From an uncultured Desulfosarcina sp. (GTDB lineage: Bacteria > Desulfobacterota > Desulfobacteria > Desulfobacterales > Desulfosarcinaceae): a DNA stretch of 64,000 nucleotides. Location: the NCBI RefSeq assembly GCF_963668215.1, contig NZ_OY764190.1:248001-312000 (forward strand), given 5' to 3'. Each line of letters opens with the position of its first letter. Position 1 is the first letter of the stretch. Of this stretch, positions 36,986 to 46,012 are shown one piece after another. The position numbers and the translations under genes are program-made. Under the pieces are notes generated by a model that was not told where the DNA came from, ran no database searches, and saw only the letters and a list, made by a program, of their open reading frames with translations.

Positions 36986-37186
36986 ATGGCTAATGGAATT
37001 GTTAAATGGTTCAATGATTCAAAAGGGTTTGGATTCATTGAGCAAGAAGACGGCGACGATGTTTTCGTGCATCATTCTGCCATCAATGCAACGGGTTTCA
37101 AGTCGCTCAAAGAGGGCGACCGGGTTTCTTTTGATGTTCAACAGGGCCCCAAAGGTCCGGCTGCTGCCAATGTAACTGTGATCTAA
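36986..37186 (+). CDS. Cold-shock protein, CspA family
   Basis: A 66-residue single cold-shock domain with both RNA-binding motifs (KGFGFIEQ and DVFVHHSAI). It binds single-stranded nucleic acid and melts RNA structure. GGGAGAA lies upstream, and a strong terminator at 37208 makes it monocistronic. Confidence 0.96.
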   Translation: MANGIVKWFNDSKGFGFIEQEDGDDVFVHHSAINATGFKSLKEGDRVSFDVQQGPKGPAAANVTVI

Positions 37187-37207
37187 CTTTTTGTTGCATC
37201 AGTTCAA

Positions 37208-37247
37208 ACGGGCATCCCTTCTTTTGCAGGGATGCCCGTTTATTTTG
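37208..37247 (+). terminator. Rho-independent terminator of cspA
   Basis: ACGGGCATCCCT pairs with AGGGATGCCCGT (37228-37239) and is followed by TTATTTT. It starts 21 nt after the cspA stop. Confidence 0.9.
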
Positions 37248-37311
37248 GTTTCCGCTTCACCTTAGTCCCCCTATTCATAAATACAGTGACGATCGACAAG
37301 GAGGAAACAAC

Positions 37312-37452
37312 TTGGCAAGATCGAACTATAGTTTTCAAAAACGTCAAAAAGAATTGGCCCGGATGAAGAAAAAAGAAGAGAAAAGAAAGCGCAAACTGGA
37401 GAAGAACAACCCTCCCGAGGTAGAAACACCGGAACAGGAACAAACGCAATGA
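37312..37452 (+). CDS. Small, highly basic helical protein (46 aa)
   Basis: It begins at TTG (37312-37314), with AAGGAGG seven bases upstream. The product starts ARSNYSFQKRQKELARMKKK and continues as a charged Lys/Glu/Arg helix with a Pro/Glu-rich tail. Similar small proteins are found beside cold-shock genes in related bacteria, as far as I recall. It may be an RNA- or ribosome-associated peptide, but no function is established. Confidence 0.6.
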   Translation: MARSNYSFQKRQKELARMKKKEEKRKRKLEKNNPPEVETPEQEQTQ

Positions 37453-37865
37453 AAATGATTTACGGTGGGTTGTTCTTTAACGATATGAATTTGTTTTCGA
37501 TTGGCTGATCTGAAGTCAGAGGACTGAAGCCAGAGGACGACCCCGGGACGTCCGATTTCCGATCACCGTTCACGGGTCACGGGTCACCAATTTCTGTTCA
37601 CCGTTCACCGTCTTTTCCCCCTCACCCTGTCCCTCTCCCCCGCTGGGGCGAGGGAACGCATGAATTATCCTTGGGATAGCTACAAGGTTCGCTTTCGGCC
37701 ACAGCCTTCGGTATGTCTTATCGCGGCTGGAAGCCGCTCCCACGTACTCACTCCCATCGCATCTTTCCCGCACCGTTCACTCTTTCTTCATCCATCATCC
37801 ATCATCCATCTCCCATCTTCCGCCCTCCGATCACTGTTCACCGTTCACGGACCACTGTTCACCGA
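37453..37865. repeat. Repeat-filled gap upstream of the minus-strand methyltransferase stop
   Basis: Contains GTTCACN/GGTCACN heptamers (about 37560-37612), a REP-like palindrome near 37720, CATCCAT heptamers (about 37793-37820), and another GTTCACN array (about 37826-37868) that ends on the methyltransferase stop codon. No gene. Confidence 0.7.
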
Positions 37866-38522
37866 TCACCTTTTCCTCATCACCCCCAGCGTTTTGATGC
37901 GAGGCATCTCCTCGAAATCCCCGGAGGCCAGGGCCAGCTTGTACACCTCCCAGGGGGCCTGGCCGCCCTCCTCGGGGTTCTCGAAGATGTCGTGGATCAG
38001 CAGCAACCCGCCAGGCAGGATGTGCGGGGACCAGCATTCGTAGTCCGTTCGGGCGGTCTCGAAAGCGTGCCCGCCGTCGATGAAAACCAGGGACAACGGC
38101 GTGGCCCATCCGCGGGCGACAATGTGGGAGCGGCTGACGATGGGCACAACCGTTTCCTCCAGCCCGGCCAGGTCGAGGGTCCGGCGAAACAGGGGCAGGG
38201 TGTTGGGCGTAAAGGTGGCAAAATCGAGAAGCGAGGGATCGAAATACTCCTCGCCGGGTTGCTGCTCCTCGGAACCCCGGTGGTGGTCGATGGAAAAAAG
38301 AACGGCGCCGTTCGCCTTACAGGCGCTGCCCAGGTAAACGGCCGACTTGCCGCAGTAGCTGCCGATTTCCAGGCAGGGTCCCAGCCGCGAAGCCTCCAGG
38401 GCCAGGTCGTATAGCCCCTGCCCTTCCTCCGGGTCGAGAAAGCCTTTGATGGTGGAAATGAGTTGGGGGTTTGTTGGGTTTGTTGCGTTTGGGTAGCTCA
38501 TAGCTGATGGTTCATTGCTCAT
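37866..38522 (-). CDS. Class I SAM-dependent methyltransferase
   Basis: Up to 218 residues. The Rossmann core shows GPCLEIGSYCGKSAVYLG (motif I), VLFSIDHHRG (motif II Asp) and LSLVFIDGGHAFETARTDYE, as in the Methyltransf_24 family that modifies small molecules or sugars. The first 20 or so codons (MSNEPSAMSYPNATNPTNPQ) lie inside the same repeat DNA seen elsewhere, so the true start may be further in or the N-terminus was extended by repeat insertion. The stop is formed by GATCACC of a heptamer array. Confidence 0.75.
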   Translation of the reverse strand: MSNEPSAMSYPNATNPTNPQLISTIKGFLDPEEGQGLYDLALEASRLGPCLEIGSYCGKSAVYLGSACKANGAVLFSIDHHRGSEEQQPGEEYFDPSLLDFATFTPNTLPLFRRTLDLAGLEETVVPIVSRSHIVARGWATPLSLVFIDGGHAFETARTDYECWSPHILPGGLLLIHDIFENPEEGGQAPWEVYKLALASGDFEEMPRIKTLGVMRKR

Positions 38523-38867
38523 AGGGTTGAAGATCGTGATCCGTGAACGGAAAACGGTGAACAGTGATCCGTGAACAGTGAACAGAGGATCGCGGCTGGA
38601 AGCCGCTCAGCCGGTCAATGAAGCCCGTGTTTTTCCCTGAACCAGGTGTGACGGTTTCGTAAGAATAAGGGGCGAAAAATTTTTCACCCCTACAACTGTT
38701 TACCGTTCACCGTTCACCGATCACCGATCACCGTTCACCGTTCACCGTTCACCATTCACTGGTCACCGTTCACTGGTCACCGTTCACTGGTCACTGTTCA
38801 CTGTTCACCGATCACTGTTCACCGATCACTGTTCACCGATCACTGTTCACTGATCACTGTTCACCAT
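38523..38867. repeat. Longest period-7 array, ending on the ftsK stop
   Basis: 38698-38874 is about 25 consecutive degenerate heptamers of the form G(T/A/G)TCAC(C/T), preceded by a REP-like palindrome near 38590 and a shorter array at 38537-38583. The last heptamer supplies the TGA stop of ftsK (38868-38870, minus strand). No gene. Confidence 0.85.
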
Positions 38868-41015
38868 TCACTCATTGTAACTCCTAACTAACACCTCCCT
38901 CGGCTTAACCCCATCCTGAGGCCCGATAACGCCCTCGGCCTCCATCATCTCGATAATCCGGGCCGCGCGGTTGTAGCCGATGCGCAGGTGCCGCTGAACC
39001 ATGGAAATGGAGGCCTGGCCGGCCTGCGTCACCAGGGCCACGGCATCGTCGTAGCGCTCGTCGTATTCCTTTTCGCCGGCCTCCTCGGCCTCCTTGGCCG
39101 GCGTCTCGACCACGCTCTTGTCGTAGTCGGGGCGCTGCTGCTTTTTTAGAAATTCGGTGACGCGGGCCAGTTCGGCCTCGGAGATATAGGCCCCGTGAAT
39201 GCGCTGCAGCCGGCCGGTCCCGGGAGGCAGGAAGAGCATATCGCCCATGCCCAGCAGGCTTTCCGCGCCGTTGGTGTCGATGATGGTGCGCGAGTCGGTC
39301 TTGGAGGAAACCTGGAACGTCAGCCGGGTGGGGAAGTTGGCCTTGATAATACCGGTGAGCACATCCACGGAGGGACGCTGGGTGGCCAGAATCAGGTGGA
39401 TACCCGCGGCCCGGGCCATCTGGGCCAGGCGGGTCAGGGCCACTTCCACATCGCGGGAGGCCACCATCATCAGATCGGCCAGTTCGTCGATGATGATCAC
39501 GATGAAGGGCAGCGGAACGAGCGGATTGCCTTCTTCATCTTTTGGCTGCTCTTTCTGGATCTTGCGGTTGTACTGGTCGATATTGCGGGTCTTCATCTCG
39601 GACAGCAGTTCGTAGCGGTGCTCCATCTCGCGCACGGCCCAGAACAGCGCGTTGGTGGCCTTCTTGACGTCGGTGACCACCGGTGTGATCAGGTGGGGAA
39701 TGCCGTCGTACATGGACAGCTCGATGCGCTTGGGGTCCACCATGATCAGTTTGACCTGATCCGGCGTCAGCTTGTAGAGCAGGCTGCAGATCATGGTGTT
39801 CAGGGCCACGCTCTTGCCGGCCCCGGTGGCGCCTGCAATCAGCAGGTGCGGCATCTTCTCCAGGCCGGCGGAAACCGGGTTGCCCACGATATCCTTGCCC
39901 AGACACAGGGTCAGCGTGGTTTTGGCCTGCTCGAAAGCGGGCGACAGCACCATTTCTTTGAAGCGGACCGTTTCCCGGTCGGTGTTGGGAATCTCCACGC
40001 CGATAACGGCCTTGCCCGGGATGGGGGCCACGATGCGGATGCTGATGGCCCTTAAGGCCAGGGCCAGGTCGTCGGTGAGGCTGACGATGCGGTTGATCTT
40101 GACGCCAGGCGCCGGTTCGTACTCGAAGGTGGTGATCACCGGACCCGGAGTGACGGCCACCACCTTGCCGTGGACGCCGAAATCCTCCAGCTTTTTTTCC
40201 AGCAGCCGGGACTGCATGCGCAGGTTTTCCTTGCTGGTGGACGGGGGGCGCGCTTCCGGTTCGTCGAGAAAATTGACCGACGGCAGGGAAAACGCCCCGT
40301 CATCCTTCATGAAATCGAACACGGCCTGTTTGGGAACCGGTTTGACCGGCACCGGCTTGGGGTCCGGGGTTTTGATCTGAATTTTCTCTTTTTTCTTTTT
40401 CTTCTCCGCCTTGAGGGTTCGGCGCCGCCGGGCGCTCTTCTGGCGGCGCTCTTTCCATTTAAGGAACAGGGTGGCGATGCGATCGAAAAGGGCCGTATTG
40501 GCGGTTTTCAAGCGCCGGTAAAAAGCCACCACGGAAAACCCCGTGGCCATGATAAAGCCGATGAGCCAGACCACCAGCAGGATGATGGTGCCGCCCGCCG
40601 GATTGGAGTAGCGCACGGCAAGGGATTTCAAGGGGATGCCCACGATGCCGCCCGAAGAGAAGCGGCTGCCGAAAAGAACATAGTGATCCTGCCTGAGGGC
40701 CAGCAGGCTGCCCGTGGTGACGATCAGCAGGATGCCGCCGGCGGCCAGGGGCAAAAGCGCCCGCCCGGGAATCTTGCCGAAAAAGAGAATGCTGCCCAGA
40801 AGACAGAGAAAGGGGACCCAGAAGGCGCCGATGCCGAAGAGCCCCACGAGGATGCCGGCGAAATTGGCCCCGAATGGACCGAAGAGGTTGTGGACCCTGG
40901 ACGGGCCGCCGGCGTTGAAAAAAAGGCATGGGTCGGCCGGGTCGAAGGAGAGCAGGCTGATCAGGCTGAACACGACCATGAAGAAAAAACAAATGCCGAT
41001 GATTTCTTTTTTCAT
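38868..41015 (-). CDS. ftsK: DNA translocase FtsK/SpoIIIE
   Basis: A 715-residue protein. N-terminal membrane domain with about four helices, a basic and Pro-rich linker, then the motor: Walker A GATGAGKS, Walker B FIVIIIDELADLM, ATQRPSVDVLTGIIKANFPT. The C-terminal gamma winged helix is QASISMVQRHLRIGYNRAAR, for reading KOPS. It pumps DNA during division and activates XerCD. It is a single gene; its 3' end merges into a heptamer array. Confidence 0.96.
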   Translation of the reverse strand: MKKEIIGICFFFMVVFSLISLLSFDPADPCLFFNAGGPSRVHNLFGPFGANFAGILVGLFGIGAFWVPFLCLLGSILFFGKIPGRALLPLAAGGILLIVTTGSLLALRQDHYVLFGSRFSSGGIVGIPLKSLAVRYSNPAGGTIILLVVWLIGFIMATGFSVVAFYRRLKTANTALFDRIATLFLKWKERRQKSARRRRTLKAEKKKKKEKIQIKTPDPKPVPVKPVPKQAVFDFMKDDGAFSLPSVNFLDEPEARPPSTSKENLRMQSRLLEKKLEDFGVHGKVVAVTPGPVITTFEYEPAPGVKINRIVSLTDDLALALRAISIRIVAPIPGKAVIGVEIPNTDRETVRFKEMVLSPAFEQAKTTLTLCLGKDIVGNPVSAGLEKMPHLLIAGATGAGKSVALNTMICSLLYKLTPDQVKLIMVDPKRIELSMYDGIPHLITPVVTDVKKATNALFWAVREMEHRYELLSEMKTRNIDQYNRKIQKEQPKDEEGNPLVPLPFIVIIIDELADLMMVASRDVEVALTRLAQMARAAGIHLILATQRPSVDVLTGIIKANFPTRLTFQVSSKTDSRTIIDTNGAESLLGMGDMLFLPPGTGRLQRIHGAYISEAELARVTEFLKKQQRPDYDKSVVETPAKEAEEAGEKEYDERYDDAVALVTQAGQASISMVQRHLRIGYNRAARIIEMMEAEGVIGPQDGVKPREVLVRSYNE

Positions 41016-41040
41016 ACCTGTTTTCTGTTTTCCCTGTTAG

Positions 41041-41097
41041 CGATCCGCTCTAAATTGGGGTTTCTGTTCACCGTTCACCGATCACCGTTCACTGATC
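41041..41097. repeat. Short heptamer array between rnj and ftsK
   Basis: GTTCACC/GATCACC heptamers fill the 80-base gap and end at the stop codon of the RNase J gene. Confidence 0.7.
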
Positions 41098-42747
41098 TCA
41101 TATTTCAACCAAAAAAGGCAGAATCACCGGCCGGCGGCCGATGGTAAAGAAAAAATACTGGCGCAGGGCCGACTGGATGCGCTGGCGCATGCGTTCCACC
41201 CGATTGGGGACGTCCGGGGTGATATCCTCCACGATCTCCAGGATCACGCACTGGGCATCCTGGAGCAGGTAGCCGGTTTCGGTTTCGAAGACAAAGCCCC
41301 GTGAGACGATCTCGGGGCCGTAAACCACGATGCCGGTTTCCTCGTCGAAGGCCATGTTGACCACCACCAGTCCTTCTTCGGAAAGCAGGCGCCTCTCCTT
41401 GAGCACACTGCGCCCCACGTCGCCGACCCCCTTGCCGTCGATGAGCACCCGGCCGGCGCAGATATTGTCCCGGATCTGGAACCCGTTGTCGTCCAGTTCG
41501 ATGATCTGTCCGTCCCGGGCCAGGATCCGATGGTTCTCGGGAATGCCCACCTCCCCGGCCAGGCGGCAGTGCAGGACCAGGTGGCGGTACTCCCCGTGCA
41601 CCGGCATGAAGAACTTCGGCTTGGTCAGGTTGATCATCATCTTGAGTTCTTCCCGGAAGGCGTGGCCGGAGACGTGGATATTGGAAATCTTCTCGTACAC
41701 CACGTCGGCGCCCTGCCGGTAGAGGTTGTTGATGATGTTGCCGATGGCCTTCTCGTTGCCCGGAATGAATTTGGAGGAGAGGATGATCGTATCCTGTTCA
41801 CGGATCTTGATCTGCTTGTGGGTGCCGGCGGACATTCTCGCCAGGGCCGACATGGGTTCTCCCTGGCTGCCGGTGGTCACCATGATGATCTCGTCGTCCG
41901 GGTACCGGTTCAGATCGTCGATATCGATCTCCATGTCCTCGGGAATATTCAGGTAGCCCAGCTGACGGGCGATGGAAACGCTCACTTCGATGCTGCGGCC
42001 GTTGAAAACGACCTTGCGGCCGAGTCGTGCCGCGATGTTTAAGATCTGCTGGATCCGGGCGATGTTGGACGCGAACAGGGCCACGATGATGCGGCCGCGG
42101 GCCCCCTGGATGATCCGGCCCAGTTCGGCGCCGATTTCCTGGGAGGAGGCGGTGTGCCCCTCCTTCTCCACGTTGGTGGAATCGGAAAGCAGGACCAGCA
42201 CGCCCTCTTCGCCGCACTGGGCGAAGCGGTTCACGTCGGTGAGCATGCCTTCCATGGTGGTATGGCTCATCTTGAAATCGCCGGTGTGGACCAGCATGCC
42301 CACCGGGGTGCGAATGGCCAGCCCCACGCCGTCCACGATGCTGTGGTTGACGCGGATGAATTCGATTTCGAAAGGGCCGATCTTCAGGTGCTCCCGCGGC
42401 AGCACCTCATGCAGGGCGGCCGTGGACAGCAGCTCGTGCTCTTCCAGTTTGTGGCGCACGATTCCCAGGGTAAAGGGCGTTCCGAAGACGGGGACGTTGA
42501 TCTCCCTGAGCAGATAGGGCAGCGCTCCGATGTGGTCTTCATGGGCGTGGGTGAGGACGACCCCCGACACCCGCCCGCGGTTCTGGCGCAGGTAGTCCAT
42601 GTCCGGGATGACGTAATCCACCCCCAGCATGTAGGCCTCGGGAAACATGAGGCCGGCGTCGACGACGAAAATGGTATCGCCGTACTCCACCACCATCATG
42701 TTCAGGCCGATTTCGCCCAGGCCGCCCAAAGGGATGAGTTTCAGCAT
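41098..42747 (-). CDS. rnj: Ribonuclease J
   Basis: A 549-residue protein from MLKLIPLGGLGEIGLNMMVV. Metallo-beta-lactamase motif THAHEDHIGALPY, later HTGDFK and SDSTN, beta-CASP motifs and HVSGHAFREELKMM. It has endonuclease and 5'-3' exonuclease activity in mRNA decay and rRNA maturation. The start lies 5 bases after the plsC-like stop, so the two are probably co-transcribed. Confidence 0.95.
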   Translation of the reverse strand: MLKLIPLGGLGEIGLNMMVVEYGDTIFVVDAGLMFPEAYMLGVDYVIPDMDYLRQNRGRVSGVVLTHAHEDHIGALPYLLREINVPVFGTPFTLGIVRHKLEEHELLSTAALHEVLPREHLKIGPFEIEFIRVNHSIVDGVGLAIRTPVGMLVHTGDFKMSHTTMEGMLTDVNRFAQCGEEGVLVLLSDSTNVEKEGHTASSQEIGAELGRIIQGARGRIIVALFASNIARIQQILNIAARLGRKVVFNGRSIEVSVSIARQLGYLNIPEDMEIDIDDLNRYPDDEIIMVTTGSQGEPMSALARMSAGTHKQIKIREQDTIILSSKFIPGNEKAIGNIINNLYRQGADVVYEKISNIHVSGHAFREELKMMINLTKPKFFMPVHGEYRHLVLHCRLAGEVGIPENHRILARDGQIIELDDNGFQIRDNICAGRVLIDGKGVGDVGRSVLKERRLLSEEGLVVVNMAFDEETGIVVYGPEIVSRGFVFETETGYLLQDAQCVILEIVEDITPDVPNRVERMRQRIQSALRQYFFFTIGRRPVILPFLVEI

Positions 42748-42751
42748 GGCC

Positions 42752-43501
42752 CTACCCGTTCCGCCCCGCTTTTTCGAGGTTCTCGATGAGGATGGATCGG
42801 ATCTTCTCCAGCAGTTCATCCTTGCTTTTGCGGGTGTAGTCGGACGTTTCCACCGGATCGAGGATCTCCATGGTTACCCGGGCGGGGCGGATGATAAAAT
42901 GTTTCTTGGGGACGATGTCCCGGGTTCCCCGGATAATGACGGGAACAATGGGAACGCCGGCATCCACGGAGAGCACGAAACCGCCTTTCTTGAAATGTAA
43001 AATGCAGCCGTCCGGGCTGCGGGTGCCCTCGGGGAAGATCAACACGCTGGTTCCGTTGCGAATGGTCAGGGCCGCCTGCGCCAGACTCTCGAAGGCCGAT
43101 TTGCGGTCGGAACGGTCGATGCTGATGTACCCCACCTTGCGCATGGCCCGGCCGAAAATCGGAATCTTGAACAGTTCGGCTTTGGCCAGCCAGCGGAACT
43201 GGACCGGCAGCCGCCCCAGCAGCACCGGGATGTCGGCGTTGCTTTGATGGTTGGGCATGTAGATGTAGGACCGGTTCGGGTCCAGCTTCTCGGCGCCGGT
43301 TACGGTAACCTTGGCCCAAACGACCCACAGGATGGAATTGGCCCACCGGCGCGCAATCAGGTGCAGGACGTTGCCGTTGCGGCTGAAAAAAGAGCAGAGG
43401 ATGACCAATGTACCAAAAATGATGGTCACAAGGATCGTCCACGGAATGATGATGAGCGTATGCAGCAGGTGTAAAAATGTCTTGCCCATGGCCAATGGCA
43501 T
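42752..43501 (-). CDS. plsC: 1-acyl-glycerol-3-phosphate acyltransferase (PlsC family)
   Basis: Up to 249 residues with one N-terminal membrane helix. Acyltransferase motifs are NHQSNADIPVL (NHxxxxD) and FPEGTRSPDG, with IPIFGRAMRKVGYISIDR between them. It makes phosphatidic acid in phospholipid synthesis. MGKTFLHL (43489) is an equally likely start because it leaves better spacing from TTAGGA. It is in an operon with the RNase J gene. Confidence 0.92.
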   Translation of the reverse strand: MPLAMGKTFLHLLHTLIIIPWTILVTIIFGTLVILCSFFSRNGNVLHLIARRWANSILWVVWAKVTVTGAEKLDPNRSYIYMPNHQSNADIPVLLGRLPVQFRWLAKAELFKIPIFGRAMRKVGYISIDRSDRKSAFESLAQAALTIRNGTSVLIFPEGTRSPDGCILHFKKGGFVLSVDAGVPIVPVIIRGTRDIVPKKHFIIRPARVTMEILDPVETSDYTRKSKDELLEKIRSILIENLEKAGRNG

Positions 43502-43510
43502 CCTAACCGG

Positions 43511-43843
43511 TCAGGTGATGATCTCCAGTTTTTCGAAAATGGCGTCCACGGTCCGGATCAGCCAGTCGCGCTGCCGGTCGTCCGCATAGCAGATGCAGTC
43601 GCATCGCACCCGCTTGCGGGTCCGGATCAAAAGTTCGCCGGCCAGACGGTCTTCTCCCAGTTCCAGGGCCATGAAAAAAGGGGCGCAGTCGGCATGGGCC
43701 TTCTGGACCTCGGAAAGGATCGATGCGTCCACAGGCAGCCAGTAAAGCCCTTCGATACCCGACTCGCCGAGGGTATCGTCCAGATAGGCCTTTATCTTTC
43801 CGTAATCCTGAAGACGAATTTCGTCAATGACATATTGTTTCAT
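43511..43843 (-). CDS. Conserved hypothetical protein (110 aa)
   Basis: Starts at MKQYVIDEIRLQDYGKIKAYL; the longer frame lacks a ribosome-binding site. It is a soluble alpha/beta protein with CDCICYAD near the C-terminus and no signal peptide. It lies 9 bases before the PlsC-like gene in the same direction, so it is probably first in that operon. I do not recognise the family. Confidence 0.65.
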   Translation of the reverse strand: MKQYVIDEIRLQDYGKIKAYLDDTLGESGIEGLYWLPVDASILSEVQKAHADCAPFFMALELGEDRLAGELLIRTRKRVRCDCICYADDRQRDWLIRTVDAIFEKLEIIT

Positions 43844-43972
43844 GATGCCACCGTTACTAGCATAAAAAGGTTTAAATCTCAATATATATGTTCATTCGAA
43901 CGCAGCAACAACAACCGGTGGGGGTTGGGTTGGAATATCGCTATCGGGTTCGGCAAAAAACCATGACCCCAT

Positions 43973-44000
43973 GTAGGGGCACGGCGCGCCGTGCCCCTAC
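43973..44000. repeat. Perfect 28-bp palindrome (REP-like)
   Basis: Begins GTAGGGGCACGG and is fully self-complementary. Relatives lie at 48363-48386 and 49947-49974. It sits in the 510-base gap between the hypothetical gene and the Rossmann kinase, in which I see no other gene. Confidence 0.7.
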
Positions 44001-44356
44001 GAAGACCTGCCAACAAACATATGGAAGGAGGCGCTTGCCCTGCCGCCGCCCAACGGCATGCTTGACAATCACCGACGCTAAGAATAAATTTAGCATATGC
44101 CAAAAAGGTGCCGGCCTTTTACCCTGACGCATCGATCCAGGCGATTCCCACTTCTTCCCATACAGCGGCAACATCGGTGGCCGCAGTGCTGATGCCCATC
44201 GCTATCAAAGGCTTTTGAACCGCAACGGCACCGCCGACAGGCAAGCGGGTCCGGTGGATGACCGCCCCTTACCCGAACCGAGCGCTTCCCCATCCTGCGC
44301 TGTCAAAAGGTCGCCGGACCGGCTTTCGAACCGCCACCGATAGAAGGATGGTAACG

Positions 44357-45901
44357 GTGATCCAACTGCCCAACGCAACGACCACACTGAAACTCGCCAT
44401 TGTAGGCGGCGGCCGGGCCTGCGAGTTTTTTCTCAAGCTGATCGGTCTGGGCAATCTGCCCTACCTGCAGATCGACATCATCGGGGTCTGCGATATCAAC
44501 CCCGAGGCCAGAGGATTTCGTCTGGCGCAGAAAATGGGGATCTTTACCACCACCGACTTCAAGGATCTGTTCTCTCTGAACGACCTGGACGGGATCATCG
44601 AACTGACCAACAGCCGGGAGGTCCTCGTCGACCTGGTCCGGCTGCGTCCCGCCCGCATCGGGATCGTCGAGCACAACATCGGACGCCTGTTGAGGAATCT
44701 GTTCACCGTGGACCAGAAGCTTAGGTCCGCCGAGCAGAAAATCGTCTTCGAAAAAGCGGCGCGTGATTTCCTCATTCAGCAGAACTCCCAGTGCATCGTG
44801 GTCATCAACACCGACTTCACCATCGAAGCGGTCAACGACGCCTACCTGAGAACCACCAGAAAAAACCGGGAAGAGGTGGTCGGAAAATATTGCTACCGGG
44901 TCATTCACGGACTGAACACCCCCTGCGATAGCCTGCGCGACGGCATTGTCTGCCCCATGCTGGAAACCCTGCGCACCGGCAAGTCGGCCAAGGGATTTCA
45001 TGCCCTGCAAACGGCACAAGCGGGTCAGGAGCTGCACGATATCGTGACCTACCCGGTACGCGATGCCGACGGCAAAACGATCCGGGTGATCGAAATCTGG
45101 ATGGATATCGGCCAGGAGATTTCCTCCCGCTGGGAAAAACGGGAGCGGGAACTCAAGTCCGACCTGAACAAACTCATCCAGGAAGACCGCATGATCTCTT
45201 TAGGGAAACTGGTGGCCAGCTGCGTTCACGAAATCAACAACCCCATTCAGGGGCTTTTGACCTTCAGCCACCTCATGATGGAGATGCTGACGGCCGACAC
45301 CCTCACCGCCAAGGAGATCACCAAGCTGCGGGGCTTTACGAAAATCATGGGAGAGGAGCTGGAGCGCTGCGGCAAGATCGTCACCGGCCTGCTTTCCTTT
45401 TCGCGCCAGGGGACCCATTCTTACAGGGATATCGATCTGAACGAGGTCGTGGTGAGCGTGGTCGATCTCATCCGCCACCGGATCGAACTTCAGGATCTTT
45501 ATTTCAAGATGGATCTTTGCAGCGAACCGCTTTTCGTTCATGGCGACGTGAACCAGCTGCAGCAGTGTTTTCTCAACCTGGTGTTCAACGCCATCGAGGC
45601 CATGGGCCCCGGCGGCCGGTTGCATATCGCCACCGCCCGGACGACAGATGGAAAGATGGCCGACGTGCGCATCGAGGACACCGGCCACGGCATTGCCCAA
45701 AAGCACCTGGACCACATTTACGACCCCTTTTTCACCACCAAGGAGGTGGGCGAAGGGACCGGTATGGGATTGTCCATCGTTTACGGGGTCGTGAAAAGCC
45801 ATCAGGGAGAAATCGAAGTACGCAGCCAGGTGGATCAGGGCACCGTGTTTTCCATCTGCCTGCCGCTCAAGCCGGCTGAGAAGATAGATACAGACCAATG
45901 A
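44357..45901 (+). CDS. Sensor histidine kinase with N-terminal NAD(P)-binding-like Rossmann domain
   Basis: About 514 residues. I prefer the GTG at 44357 because AGAAGG is nine bases upstream; the ATG at 44348 abuts it. Residues 8-115 look like a Gfo/Idh/MocA Rossmann fold (LKLAIVGGGRACEFFLKLIG; IIGVCDINPEARG). A PAS domain (about 145-265) contains Cys residues (CDSLRDGIVC). HisKA has CVHEINNPIQGLL; HATPase has NAIEAMGPGG and GMGLSIVYGVV. It has no membrane helix, so it is cytosolic and could sense NAD(P)(H) redox state or a sugar-like ligand. It pairs with the sigma-54 activator at 46013. Confidence 0.88.
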   Translation: MIQLPNATTTLKLAIVGGGRACEFFLKLIGLGNLPYLQIDIIGVCDINPEARGFRLAQKMGIFTTTDFKDLFSLNDLDGIIELTNSREVLVDLVRLRPARIGIVEHNIGRLLRNLFTVDQKLRSAEQKIVFEKAARDFLIQQNSQCIVVINTDFTIEAVNDAYLRTTRKNREEVVGKYCYRVIHGLNTPCDSLRDGIVCPMLETLRTGKSAKGFHALQTAQAGQELHDIVTYPVRDADGKTIRVIEIWMDIGQEISSRWEKRERELKSDLNKLIQEDRMISLGKLVASCVHEINNPIQGLLTFSHLMMEMLTADTLTAKEITKLRGFTKIMGEELERCGKIVTGLLSFSRQGTHSYRDIDLNEVVVSVVDLIRHRIELQDLYFKMDLCSEPLFVHGDVNQLQQCFLNLVFNAIEAMGPGGRLHIATARTTDGKMADVRIEDTGHGIAQKHLDHIYDPFFTTKEVGEGTGMGLSIVYGVVKSHQGEIEVRSQVDQGTVFSICLPLKPAEKIDTDQ

Positions 45902-45945
45902 ACGTCGAACATCGAACGTCCAACTTCGAATTTAAAATTCTGAAC
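45899..45945. repeat. Half copy of the MITE-like family
   Basis: TGAACGTCGAACATCGAACG matches the left end of the element at 48111. It begins at the stop codon of the kinase, and the right half is missing or replaced. It lies in the short kinase-regulator gap. Confidence 0.6.
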
Positions 45946-46012
45946 CGCTTCGGATTGATCGGGCATTGCCCGAGATTAAATTTAATCCAATTACTCCGAC
46001 CCGGAGGCCCAT

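Noticed and set aside
27000..41100. A prophage or integrated plasmid
   Set aside because: Despite many repeats and two IS elements there is no integrase, phage structural or replication gene and no tRNA attachment site.
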